A stretch of DNA of 64,000 nt from Annona cherimola (GCA_030490835.1 CM059971.1:3976545-4040544), one strand, 5' to 3'; positions 39,047-50,575 are shown, counted from the first letter of the stretch. The notes: generated by a model from the letters alone, not told the origin. Numbers and translations are program-made.

Positions 39047-39068
39047 AGGCCCACCCAAGGCCCAGGTA
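39047..39068 (-). promoter_or_regulatory. Candidate paired site II (TGGGCC/T) elements
   Basis: On the minus strand two TGGGCC-type motifs lie 10 bp apart. Such site II motifs are common in promoters of plant growth and housekeeping genes. They sit between the LTO1 stop codon and the tandem duplication, so they would act on the aldolase copy. Function is inferred. Confidence 0.35.
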
Positions 39069-39221
39069 GTTCTTCACAACCCTCATCGCATTGAGTGAAT
39101 TTCTTTACAATACTTTTATACACTGAGAAAACATCTATAACTACCTCTGTGCTACTCGAAGAAAATATATAGCTTTGACAAAAATTACAATGAGAGGTGG
39201 AGTGAAGAGTTCCGTCAAAAG

Positions 39222-39671
39222 TCAAAATTCCATCTCCTTAGAATTAGATGACTCCTTCAGATATCCATTGTATTCCAATCTAATGGAGAGAGTAGCCGAT
39301 ATCGCTCGGAATTTAGACCTCAAAGCATCCATGATTTCTTGGATATTCTCATCTTCAGGATCCAAAATGGGGTATTTATCAAGCAACTCTTCCATCTGCT
39401 TCATCTTCTTCTGAACCTTAGATGAGAAAGAGGTGTTGGGTTGGATGCGGATGATGGACTTCCAAATGTCAAGACAACCGCGGTAGAAGCCCAGCTCCTC
39501 CCCAACTTCGAACCCCACCTTGACACCTACCTCTCTCCCTTCTTGCCTTCCTGAGATCAGCCCTTCCTCGTAACCATCTCTAAATCCCTCGTTGAAGTGG
39601 ATTTCTTCCAAATTGAGAGAGGATTCGAAGATGTCTTCCAGCTTTCCAGGACTCTGAGACGATGACTCCAT
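39222..39671 (-). CDS. LTO1: LTO1 homologue (Yae1/Lto1 deca-GX3 protein)
   Basis: In yeast and human, Lto1 works with Yae1 as an adaptor that brings the ABC protein Rli1/ABCE1 to the cytosolic iron-sulfur assembly (CIA) machinery. This 149-residue frame is uninterrupted. After a short polar N-terminus come EDIFESSLNLEE, then the Gly-every-four-residues stretch EGFRDGYEEGLISGR..EVGVKVGFEVGEELGFYRG (about residues 28-65) that defines the deca-GX3 domain, then a helical KQMEELLDKYP..IMDAL region. The last three residues, M-E-F, fit the reported CIA targeting tripeptide [LIM]-[DES]-[WF]. I chose the ATG at 39671 because the residues after it look like plant homologues; an in-frame ATG at 39698 would add nine residues. 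It has no intron in the coding part. The frame stays open upstream into a copy of aldolase intron 1 (see findings). Intact and probably functional, but expression cannot be judged. Confidence 0.85.
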   Translation of the reverse strand: MESSSQSPGKLEDIFESSLNLEEIHFNEGFRDGYEEGLISGRQEGREVGVKVGFEVGEELGFYRGCLDIWKSIIRIQPNTSFSSKVQKKMKQMEELLDKYPILDPEDENIQEIMDALRSKFRAISATLSIRLEYNGYLKESSNSKEMEF

Positions 39672-39705
39672 CCGTCCAGTAAAAGCAGATAAAAACATAT
39701 CACCA

Positions 39706-42675
39706 GGGGCGATGAGCTCATCTGCATGCAAAAGGATACTTAGCTTAGCAAACTTGCAACTTACAAGGGATATCATAAGTTCTTTGAATGTCCTTTTTAA
39801 GATAAACAGCCATTTGAAACATAATTCTATTCTAATATATAGGAGATTAAGCATGCTAACGGAGTCCAGAAAAGCCTTGTCATCTGATACACATGCCAGT
39901 ATTTTAACAGCTGCAGCAAATAAATACAAGAAGTACCAAAAGCTGCACATTTTCAACCAAGAGACCCAAATGAAAGCACATCCAAGATGAAAGAATGAAC
40001 CCATGCAATGTGACCAAATTTTTCATGGTTAAAATATTCCTCTACATGACTGCAGTCCCAACCACAGCACCAAATTGTTATTAACAAGAAATGTCGATCG
40101 AAATACTGTATTTGCAATAGCCAATAAAATCACAATTCGGGAAAAAAAGTCATTAAGTCATTAAAAAAAATAAGAGTAATTCCATACAACAGCTCAATGG
40201 ATATTACCAGAAATCCACAGGTTCCTATTAACATGAAAAAGTAGGGTCTGCTTCATGCAATCATACCCGATCATGGCATTTCTAGTCAATGAAATTGCTG
40301 TACTAGAAACATGGTATTGGGCAATAAAGAAGAGCAAGAAAATAAACGAATCAAAGCCAAAAATATGAGTCAAAAATCAGAATGAAAACTTGAGAATGCT
40401 GCAGCTGCAGCTATCAGATTAATAACAATTGAGCTGCATGCTGCTGTTAACCCAAGTTACAAATCTGCTGAAAGTCGGAAATGGACTTTGTTAGAAGTTG
40501 AAGAAATTTTGATCTTTATTCTATAATGCCACCATCCAGATACATTCTAATTATTTGGCAACCAGATAACCAACCACTACTTTATCAAAAAAAAAAAATT
40601 AAAAAAAACAACCACTAATCGTTGTGTCTTTGCTTTAGAGAATGTTGCAACTTTGATGACTAAACACATTTTACTTCAAACAAAAGAACCACTGAGAAAG
40701 TTACTAAGAAAAAAAAAAAAAAGTTATGATGCAGAAACCGGCTCTGTGGATATTACTAGAAACTAGTGGTGCAAAACCTGCCCGACCCGACCCGACCCGG
40801 TTTCAAAATTAAATTTGTACCTTATTTCAAATTAGACTCGATTCAACCTGACCCGAGAAAACTCGAACCAATACCATGTTTACATCAACCCGGTACCAAA
40901 ACCCAACCCGATCCGAACCCGATATTCTCCCTAATTTATTAAAATATTTATATTTATTTATGTATTAAGTATTTCAATTATAATTGCAATAAAAGTTATT
41001 TCATATAATCATAACTTAGTTAAACTGTAAGATGTTTATTCTAAAACCAAAATATTATGTGCATTTGTTTATAAAAATTGAAATATACTACATTTACATT
41101 AGCTTTATTTGCAAATAATTATAAATATGCCAACTCTTTAAATTTATTACATATATATTAATTAACTACATTAAATATAAGTCTCACATTTATTAAACTT
41201 TAGATAATAATTTCACTTAATTTTATTTATTTTTCTTGCCTTAATTTTTTTAGTAATATTACCTTGATTGATATATGTAAATTCATTACGTTCATTATAT
41301 TTAGAATTATCTTTTAATTAAAAGACTAACGTTCATCAAAATTAAATATATTATAGGTCATAGGAATATATTCGCGTGTAATTATTCATGTGCTAATGGA
41401 ATAATGTTTAAAAAAATTATTATCTCTATCAGTAATTTCAACTTCTATTGGTTTGAGAAAACCAAAATTTCAACCCGAACCAAGAATGAAACCAATTCCA
41501 ACTCGGTCTAAACCGACCCGAACCCGGATTTTAATGTTAGAGTTTGGATTTTGGTTCACATAAACCCGGTAGGCTTATGGTTTGGGTTCACCCAAACCCC
41601 GATGCAACCCGACCCGAGTTGTACCACTACTAGAAACCCACAGGTTCCTATCAACATGCAAAACTAAGGTTTGCTATTTGCCCAATCAAGGCATTGCTGG
41701 TCAATGAAATTGCTGCTACCAGCAGCGTGGCATCAAGCAGTAAAGGAAGCTAGAAAACAAAAGTATCAAAGCCAGTAAAACTTGAGCCTCCAAGCATTCA
41801 GACAAAATTTTGCCTCTAAATAAATAAATACAGCTATTGCTACATACCAATCCCAGGATGCAGGGTGATTCAAGAAACTTCCAAAGTCAAAAAACAAGGA
41901 TGACTTTTTAGAATGAGCAGTGAATGATTGCATGGTTGCAAAACTTTGGAAATCCATCAAAAATTTTAAAAAATTACAATAAGGCCATGCGGGTCACACT
42001 ACATCATTACCCAATACCCAATGGTTGGCACAAAGGGCATCTTTGCTATACCTAAAAATTAAGAAAAAATTGAACCCACAGAGGCGGATATTGCTGCAAG
42101 TGTATCTACGAAGTAAAAACAGAAGCGGCCCTCCAGTGCCCAACAAGCATAATGCAATATGGAAAGAAGCCACTCTAACAAACTATCCATACAGCTGCTG
42201 ACCCACAGAGATGCCCATCAAACTATTGTAAAGAAGAAAAATGAATCCCCAGGTCCAAGAATCCCACCAACAAATTTTATTCACTTCACAATATCCTCAA
42301 CATACTAAATTGAGATTTTAACATTATAGATGTGACATGACTCTGGAGACTCCTACATGGTTACTAAAACAGTTACCTTGACCACAACGTTTTCAGAAAA
42401 TTGAAGGCCCAAAATCCCATCAGACCCCCATTTTGAGCCTTATGCTTTCAAGATTCAGCATTACTTGCAAACTTACTACAAATTTTTTTCTAGATACAGA
42501 CAGTTTTAGGCTATTACTGCCGAGTTCCAAAGGGTATAAACTTGGATGATCACAAAACAAACCATAAGAGGGTAGATGAAAATATGTATAGTAATAATTG
42601 GGTGAAATAACGAAAATATTTGAAAAATATATATACAATTAAAAGCTAGGGTGAGCTTCGAACTGTTTTATATGC
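39706..42675 (-). repeat. Partial duplicate of aldolase intron 1 (plus ~14 nt of exon 2)
   Basis: This segment aligns with 36120-37936 over nearly its whole length. Landmarks: CTCATCTGCATGCAAAAGGA (39719 / 36128), the GGAGATTAAGCATG block, the cassette with GGTTCCTATCAACATG, and the stretch where both copies give an identical ORF start (MMDFQSFATMQSF, 41960 / 37210). It contains an extra cassette at 40196-40390 and a hAT insertion at 40764-41629. Homology ends near 42675, before any aldolase exon 1. At the other end it keeps the splice acceptor and the codons for DELIA, then passes into the LTO1 upstream sequence. ORFs within it are not genes. Confidence 0.85.
40764..41629. mobile_element. 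Non-autonomous hAT element with 8-bp TSD
   Basis: It is flanked by CTAGAAAC at 40756-40763 and 41630-41637. The paralogous intron at about 36870 has a single CTAGAAAC followed by CCACAGG, giving an empty-site comparison that fixes both ends. Termini TAGTGGTGCAAAACC and the inverse TAGTGGTACAACTCG are inverted repeats, followed inside by CCGACCCGACCC-type subterminal repeats. 866 bp, no transposase. Confidence 0.9.
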
Positions 42676-42841
42676 ATTGAACACGAACTGAGTTGCAAGT
42701 ACTACTCAAAAACAACAACAAAGCTCTTGATTAAGCTTGGTTTGACCACGCAGTATGAGTGCAACTTGGATTAGGTGGTTTTGTTTTGGATCAGCTTTAT
42801 TTTTGCTTTATTCTCAAAAATTCTCACCTTACTCTATTTTA

Positions 42842-43113
42842 GGGGACGTTTGGTAATCATCAAGTGTGGGAACCATGAGAAATTCATGGGATTTGGTTTT
42901 CCAAGGTCAATCATTGCTCTATTAATTACATTATTTTTTCTACTTTTACCTTTATATCCAATCATTTTTTCTACCAACTATATACAACAAACCTATTTAT
43001 TCCAACTATACCCCTATAATTTCCTATCAATCATACATTTCTTAAAATATTCTTTTTTCTAATTCCCACAATTTCCTATAACCCCATAATTTTACACATT
43101 ACCAAACGTCCTC
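42842..43113. mobile_element. Tourist-like MITE with TTA duplication
   Basis: It starts GGGGACGTTTGGTAAT and ends ATTACCAAACGTCCTC, with TTA on both sides (42839-42841, 43114-43116). 272 bp, AT-rich. The ORF 42775-43062 covers it and is not a gene. Confidence 0.85.
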
Positions 43114-43638
43114 TTAGATCAAATTATTTCAAAGATTGCCCCATTTTATTTTTTTAAGGTCGAATTGGTTTTGGTTCTAAATCATCTATTTAAAATAGTC
43201 TTTATATTATATTTGAAAACTATAATTTTTACAAGTCTTATTAAAAACCAATAATCAAGATAATAATAATATTATTTATGAAATATATTTATTAAATTTA
43301 CTAAACAGTAGACTAATTAAATAATTTTTTATATATTTAAAATATATGTTTATATCTTTCACGACAAAAAATATTTTGCAAAATACATATTAAACTTCTA
43401 TTAGTAATTTAAGTTGATTTTGAGTATTTGGACCTTAGAACCTATTTTATCCAAATTGAACCAGCTAATTTTTGCTCAGAAGCTGGCCTACCTTATGAAA
43501 ATAAAAATAAAAACATACTCTATCCATTTGAAAGCATCCAATGGGTTTACCTATGAGAACCCAAGTTACATTCCTACTATAAGGTTTGCTTGGACTTCTC
43601 GTGGGAAAGCAATTTTAATTTATTTACTAGGATAGCAA
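43114..43638. other. Intergenic, nothing recognised
   Basis: The ORF at 43414-43635 (73 codons) has no recognisable domain; otherwise the sequence is AT-rich. Confidence 0.25.
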
Positions 43639-45388
43639 CAATGTTGTCAGAACCGAACCGGTGATTGAACCGAAAAAGGAACTGGTCTAGTTTGAACCAG
43701 TTCAAACCAATGATATCAGCATGACATATTTATAATGTCATAAATATTTAATTATTTTTAATTTTAAATAAATATATTGATAAAATTATATTTTCATAAA
43801 ACCTAAATATATATGTTAGATTTTAAGAATCACAATATAAGTACAAAACATGCTGGAAAAAATTAATAGAAAGTTTTAAAAAATCTTTAACCATGTTTTA
43901 AAAAATTAACTACATTGACTAACCTAAAGGACTTAAATTTGTAATAAACCCTGACCGTTGATGCTTGGTTGTTGGTTCTTGAATTCTTCCTGTTTATCTC
44001 AGTACCTTTATGAACATACCTAGCAAAATAAGAAATAAAATAAATCAGTAAATGTTGAAATTTTGAACAATTAAATGATCTATAATAATATAGAAATTAA
44101 GAATATCTACTACATTCAACAAAAAAGAAAATTTAAAGTTCTATGAACCATTAAATGCATCATTCTCATCAAACATAGATTTTAAAAGTATATAAATACA
44201 CCATTCAATCCAAATATGACATTTTAAAAGTCTACCAACACATCATTCCCACCAAACATATAATTTTAAAAGTATACAAACACATTCTCGTGTATTCCCA
44301 CCTAAAGATATGCCCCCGTTCAAGGTTCAAATTTCAAGGTTCTAAACTCAACCAAATAATTGCAGTAGCCATATGTATCTGAGTTTGAATGATGATGCTG
44401 GGGCAACTGGTTCAAGCCGGGGCAAGAGTTTGATATGAGCTGCTAAGTTGACAGAAACCACTACTCTGCGCACAAAACTTCTTTACGCACGAGGATTCCC
44501 CTCGATTGCAAGTCCACAGAAACTAGTACTCTTATGCGTAACAGGTTGAAATATCTCAGACATTAATTGTAACATGGATTGAGATATAAATTATAATGTA
44601 AATATACATTGATAAAAAAAAAAAAGGTTTAAATCCTATTCGGCTAGCTATCCACCAAAGCAGAATTGCTTGGCATTCATTAATAAAAAGCATTAATAAG
44701 TGATTGCAATACACACTCGCCGGAGCTGCTGGTCGCCAGAGCAGCTGGTCGCTGGAGTGCAGCTGGGGCTGCTGGTCGCCGGACGGCCGGACGGCCAGGA
44801 CGATAGAAACCGGAGACGAAGCTTTTGGGGAAACAGAAACCGGCAGGACGCTGCTGCTGGTCACCGATTTCCACTTTGGGGACGGCCGGACGAGACGAAG
44901 CTGCTGGTCGCCGGATGATCTGCTGCTCGTCGAACTGAGGAAGAGAAGCTGCTCGACGATGATTTTCGGAAACAGCAACCCGCCGGACAAGAGCTGCTGC
45001 TCGCGGAGGGGACGACCGACGACGGTTTCGGTTTTGGGGAAGCTGGACGAGACGAGCTGGCGCCTGGGAAGATGATGACGGATGAATGGATGATCTGCTG
45101 CAGCGCTGCTCCACGATGATCTCGGGCGACCGGACGAGACGATCTGAGTGGGAAGACGATCGCTGGCTCCTGGCTGCTGCTGCGAGATTTGGGATTTAGC
45201 GTTTGGGGGCGATTTGGTTGGGCGGGACTTCGAGGAATGAGGGCGCGGTGTTTTTTTTCTTTTTCTTTTTTTTTTGCACGAACCGGTCCGACCGCCGGTT
45301 CTTAACGGATTATATCAATTAAACCGGACCGTATGTAAACGAACCGGATTTGGACCGGTTCCCGGCTGGTCCGGTTTTAACAACACTG
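43639..45388. mobile_element. hAT-like TIR element with a GC-rich payload
   Basis: The left end is CAATGTTGTCAGAACCGAAC and the right end, inverted, CAGTGTTGTTAAAACCGGAC. The CA(A/G)TGTTGTNA..ACCGG terminus is typical of a widespread plant hAT group. Subterminal ACCGGT/GAACCGG motifs crowd both ends. No 8-bp duplication is preserved. The interior at 44690-45240 is strikingly GC-rich with repeated GCTGCTGGTCGCCGGA-like motifs, and gives long overlapping ORFs on both strands (44556-45114) without recognisable domains. A SINE-like sequence lies next to it. Confidence 0.5.
44380..44626 (+). mobile_element. Candidate tRNA-derived SINE
   Basis: A box-B-like GGTTCAAGCC occurs near 44409, followed about 190 bp later by TAATGTAAATATACATTGAT and a 12-A tail. 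The same tail type occurs near 13590-13640 and 57030-57056. Box A and target duplications are not clear. Confidence 0.4.
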
Positions 45389-47520
45389 TTACTACTGCAT
45401 TATAATACATATATGAATTGATCTAAACATTTTTCCTAATTTATGTATAAATATACCCTTTTTGAACAAATGTAGCCAGTACACATTAAATTTGAATGAA
45501 ACTTGATTTCATAAATAAACACTTACGTTAAATACAATGAATAAATTAGAATTTTCATCCAGTATCAAAATTTTAAATTTTGAAGGGATTATATGGAAGC
45601 ATTATGTATATTCCATTCTCATACTCCTCTGAGAAAACATACCCCCATAATCATTATCATGATTATTCCTTTTGGAGTAGTTATCTAGCTGGAGAAAAGG
45701 GAAGTTAAGGCGGGGGCCGGATTGCCACCGATGGCAAACTCTATCCTAAGCGATATGAGTAACTGGGTGTTGAGATTCTCCACATGTTGTACTCAATGGG
45801 ATTCGGAAAGACTCCACAAAAAAGAAAGTAGAGAAGAGAATCAAGATCGTAAGACAACGAACCATATACAAACGGAAGAAATGAGGAAAACTTTATTAAC
45901 TATAATCATTTCAGGATCCTTTATGTTAATTCACTAAGAAAATAAACCCAAAGCGGAAGCATATCTGATTCCATAGGAGAAGTTGTTTTAGATATCAAAA
46001 TTTCTAATCTTCCAAATTAATGCCCTCTTTTTTGGATAATGAGACTCTCTCTTTTCCAATAATAAGATGTTAGAAAAGAAACCTTAAAAATATATTACCC
46101 GAGGACCACGACTATTTATATAAAGAGTTTATCTTTCTTATTTTTAATTTAATATATCATGAAAATAAAAATTAGAAATTAGGCAATAGAGTTTCTGCGC
46201 ATAGAAGACTCATTCTCTGTTAGATGATTTGGGCTGTAAACTTTATAAAATCACTATATAATCTAGGTCATTATTTATGATAATGTATATATAAGTATAA
46301 TGCATTTGTGTCTAAAAAATCCAATAATGAGAAAGAGAACAACCAGCTATTGCCCGCCCATCTAAAACCTCCTTGTTTGCACTTATCCATGAATTTGTCT
46401 CCAACGCCCTGCACATCCATCTGCAATAGCTTCATGTCCTCTTAAGGATTACATGCAGCTCCACCACAACCAAGTAGCCAACCCAGTTATTGACATAAGC
46501 ATAAGCAAGTCTAGCCTGGTGCAGAAGCCGACAGAACTTCTGGCACACCTAACATTACCATCAAATGAGGCACACTCAGAAACAATACTAGCTGAGGCAT
46601 ACTCTTCTCTGGAGTAACTGAGGAGAAGAATTAGAAAAGCTCATCCAAATCTCAGTTCAAAATTAATTCAATGATAACCATTGGCAAAAATTTTCAAAAT
46701 CTTTACAGGGCAAAGGCATGCTGCCTATGGAAATTTCACAGATGCAAACACGATACTGACAAGCCACAAGATTACTGACAACAAGTGAACCTGAATTTCA
46801 ACAATGTAATGTAAGAAACTTCTATGAGGTTGTCAAAAATATTGAAGAAGAAAAAATCTACCCATTATTATAATCCATCCCTTCATCATCCAGTTCCACT
46901 TCTTTATCGTCAGATCTACCAAGAGGAGAGAGGAAGATAAGAATGGCAATTGCTTGGGTATCTAAGAAGTACTTGGCTCTTCTTATGAAGGTTTTCTCTT
47001 CCTCTGTTTTCTCCTTAGGCTTTTGTTTCGCCTTGGAACCTATCTATGCCACAAACAATCAGGGGCAAAGGGAAAAATCAATAATATTATGCAATGGGAG
47101 ATGCATGCAATCTGAGAAAAGGGCCAAAAAAGGAAAAGAAATAAAAGTTGCATATTAAGAGAGTCAATATATGTAGTTACATCACAATAGACAGAGAGAT
47201 TAAGAGACAATCAATAAATGTACATGAATCGCGATCTCATTAAAAGCATGAATAACCACAATTTTCAATTCTCTAACATTCCTACAATGTCCTCTTGAGA
47301 GAGCAACCATAGTTGTGAAAGCTCGAGGCTCACTCAGGCACTTTTCTTGAATCTTGAAGTCCACCTATCATGCTTGATTTAACTTACATAAATATACACA
47401 AACTTTGAAAATTTAAATAGAGCTCTTTTTTACTTTCACCTGCCTTTTTTAATTAAATGTTAGATTGGTGAAATTGGAAATTATATTTATTCATAGCAGC
47501 TATGATATAGGAATACATGA
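45389..47520. other. Unassigned region with possible decayed coding pieces
   Basis: On the minus strand 46860-47060 an open reading gives KEKTEEEKTFIRRAKYFLDT and a hydrophobic stretch, ending DDEGMDYNNG. A further open stretch lies at about 46340-46620. These could be C-terminal exons of an unrecognised gene. ORFs 45722-45937 and 46943-47158 on the plus strand show no domain. Confidence 0.2.
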
Positions 47521-47890
47521 ATGGATAATGATCCTATACCTAGCTAAGTAACAACATTGTGAATTTTTTTATATTTGTTTCATTTTTATGTGGATTCATA
47601 TGCATTTAATTCATATACAAAAATTTACCATTTTTCCATTCTTGTATACATTTTTTCACAAAATTTCAAAAATAAAAATTTTTAAATTGTACCATTTTTC
47701 ATGTGTGGAGTATGAGATAGGTTAATTTTTATTTTTTGAAATTTTATAAAAAAATATTACAAAATTTCGAAATGGTACAATTTGATATATGAATTAAAGA
47801 TGTGGACTCGCGTAAAAATGAAAAAATATATAAAATACATGAAATTGTTATTAACTAAGTAAAAATCAGACGTACATGATCATTATCCTA
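47521..47890. mobile_element. Foldback element, diverged member
   Basis: The left arm GGATAATGATCCTATACC and the inverse of the right arm (GGATAATGATCATGTAC) pair. GCTAAGTAACAACATTGTGAA pairs with the inverse of CATGAAATTGTTATTAACTAAG. The AT-rich core is palindromic. Confidence 0.55.
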
Positions 47891-48270
47891 CACGAATATT
47901 TCATAATAAATCATGTGTATTATTAAATTTATTTTATATTATATGCATCTTACTTCACTTGGGTGCGCACCATGCTTGTGTGTGTGCACAGGCGCCCTAC
48001 ACCCATGCCCCAAGTGTCCTTGGCACCTGAGTGCACTCGGCGCACTGAACAATTATGACAAAGACATTAAGAGCCTTGGTTTATTAGTAAATCTGGTTCT
48101 GAAATTCAAGTTGTTCATGAAATGTGAAAAACCTATCTCTCCGTTATGATACAAAAATATGATCTTATGCATACGACATGAAAATAAATCCCTTTAGAAC
48201 TCTCGATATTTAAAAAAAATTTCAATAAGCAAAGGTCAGTCAAGCACAAATTTAGGCATTCACTTTTAGG
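47891..48270. other. Intergenic, nothing recognised
   Basis: The GC-richer patch near 47960-48050 gives a Cys-rich ORF (47913-48149) with no domain I recognise. Confidence 0.25.
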
Positions 48271-48490
48271 GGATGTTTGGAATCGTGAAATTTTATGAGA
48301 AAATTGAATGCATGGAATTGTGAAATTTTATGAGATTATGGGATGGGAGAAATGGAAAAGAGAATATCTTGAAAAGTATGTGATTAATATGAAATGATAG
48401 AGGTAAAGTTAACATAAACAGAATTGTTGAAGGGTAGTTGTAAGAGAAAATGGTTGGGATATAGAGATAAAATTAGAAAAATAAAAATGT
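48271..48490. mobile_element. Truncated Tourist-like MITE
   Basis: It opens TTA then GGGGATGTTTGGAATCGTG, like the 42842 element. Interior blocks (TATGTGATTAATATGAAATGA, GGTAAAGTTAACATAAACAG) match the family, but the right terminus is missing. Confidence 0.5.
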
Positions 48491-48669
48491 TAGGAAGGAG
48501 ACGGCCATACGTGCAGCTCCGACTTCCCCCGCTATCCCATTCATCACATTTATCAAATGTCGCCTTAGTCTGGCTCAGCTATGGCCCAATTGGTGCCCAA
48601 TCACAGGGAATGTAACTCCAAGCCAAATTTTCCATGTGCGTATGAGTTCCTAAAGCCAACAGACATTAA

Positions 48670-48705
48670 AATGTGGTGACCGTCTTTCCCCTGTGCTTAG
48701 GTATT
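48670..48705 (+). repeat. 36-bp perfect direct repeat, copy 1
   Basis: This 36-base stretch (starting AATGTGGTGACC, ending CTTAGGTATT) recurs without mismatch at 50629-50664, directly before the caulimovirid coding sequence. Flanks differ. Confidence 0.95.
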
Positions 48706-50060
48706 GAGTGAATCACCATAACTAAAGCTTGGTCGAAGATATGTGATTTATAAAGAGTTATGTGTTGAATCGATGTTTAAACTGAAGTCAGGATAATGGT
48801 ACCCGATCAAGAAGGCACAAGTGGTAAGGGTTCAATCGCGTAAATCTGGCGAAGGCGTGTGGATGTTGCTAGCGGGCCATGAAAGATCTAAGAAGCAAAT
48901 CCGAGAAGCGTGGCAATGTGCAAACATGGAGGTCGACAACAATAACCAATCTCAGGTGAATTTTTCCAGTCATAAAGGACAAGTAGAGGCAACTGAGTAA
49001 CGGCATTAGTCGCATGATTATGATGCAAATGACATGGTGCAAGGAGGCATGCATGCCAACACTGATGAGTTTTTTTTTCCTGGATAATTGTAAGGAAGAT
49101 GTATGGAAGGTGATCGGAAGATGGGTTGACATTAGCCTCTGGGTTGCTGGATTCAACAACAATAAGCAACGAGCACGACAACTTATAGCTACGTTTGTTA
49201 ATAACAAAAGAAGAAAACCAAGACAGTGAAATTTCTTGCAATTTTAGGTGGCTAAAGGAGAAAATCCGAGACGACGATAACCAATAAGGTAGTGCCTTTG
49301 AATGGGTCCAATTGGCAAACAAACGGTCGCCAGTCGTAACGACATGAATGGATGACAATGTTTGAGTGAATTCATGAAGGCCGGGAGTATCGTGCATGAT
49401 AAGGAAGAATAAGCTTTGGAGTATGGTGCATCTAATGTTTATGAAAGCAGATGAACACTAAACTCATTTTAGATAGTTTTGGAGTCAAATGAAGGTATTG
49501 TATTGATTTCATGCTTTGTGAGAGTTACGAACATGTTTATGGGTCAAATCAAACAAATTTTGCTTCAATAATGATAATTCGAAGAAGTGCAAATCATTGG
49601 CATATGACGTACCTAACACTTTAATTCGAGGCATTGTGACCAAGATGATATTACATCATTGTGTAGTTAGATTGGATTGCAAAGATGGATCATGGATGGT
49701 GATTGGGAAGTATCAAATTTGCTCCAGTTGGACGCAAGAATTCGTGAGAAACTTTATGTGATTCCATGATTAATGCTAAGATCAAGGTGAAACAATAGAC
49801 TTCATTGAGCTAAAAAAAAAAAATTTCACTATTTGAATATTTGTAGATGCATGGCTATTACGTATGGTTAAATTTTTTCGGTTTTTATTGAATGATAGCT
49901 TTGTTTTGAGACTAGGAATTATGTGCAGTTTGACGTGCATAGAGAGTGAGTGCAAGGATAGTCAAAACATCCATGCTCATGTGATCGTATAGGCGAAGGA
50001 CCTTGTCGCAAGTGAGTGTGTTAGTCACAAAAGAAAAAAATTTGAATACAGTTAATCCAA
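48706..50060. other. Interval between the direct repeats, no clear gene
   Basis: The minus ORF 48888-49397 (169 codons) is the longest open stretch, with a plus-strand shadow at 49014-49229. It shows no recognisable domain, and composition gives no support for coding. It may be degraded retroelement leader sequence. Confidence 0.25.
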
Positions 50061-50220
50061 TATATAGGTAGTAATTGCTTGAGTTATGTATAAATGATGA
50101 CCAATCCGAGTATAAATAAGACCCGTTTGAAGCTCATATTTTATATAGGTGGTAATTGCTTGAGTTATGTATAAATGACGATCAATCCGAGTGTAAATAA
50201 GACTCTTTTGAAGCTCATGC
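50061..50220. repeat. Tandem duplication, 81-bp unit
   Basis: Units starting TATATAGGTAGTAATTGC (50061) and TATATAGGTGGTAATTGC (50142) share GAGTTATGTATAAATGA and CAATCCGAGT.TAAATAAGAC with few differences. Confidence 0.85.
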
Positions 50221-50317
50221 GAAAAATATTTTTTAAAAAAAATAGAAAAATGTGCATTAACTTATGGTTTTCTTGATATCTAATAGTTGTGGTTCATGAT
50301 TTTTTCAAGTGCTAAAA

Positions 50318-50575
50318 ATTGAATGATGTGTTTAAGAAATGATAAAACTTTTGATACCAAGTTTTTGTAATGAAAAAAATGATGTGATATGATAAAAGTA
50401 ATGATGAAAAGTAAAAAAAATAAAATTAAAATATATATTTAGATGTGTAGATAGTTATGTATAAATAATTAAAAATAGGGTATTTATATAGGAGTAAGTT
50501 AAAAAATAATTAAAATTTGAATAATTTTAGAATAAAAATTTTTAGTTTCAAATAATTCGTATGCAAACAAACACC
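50318..50575. mobile_element. Tourist-like MITE, diverged
   Basis: It has the interior order of the family (GATGTGATATGATAAAAGTA, AATGATGAAAAGTA, TAAAATTAAAATA). The right end is AAACAAACACCC followed by ATAA. The left end is degraded. Confidence 0.5.

Noticed and set aside
44556..45114. Two 144-codon minus-strand ORFs
   Set aside because: They overlap in different frames within a GC-rich repeat payload of a TIR element; the open frames follow from low stop-codon density, not coding.
48888..49397. 169-codon minus-strand ORF
   Set aside because: No domain, an odd Cys/His/Ser-rich composition and no support from splice or start context; kept only as unassigned sequence.
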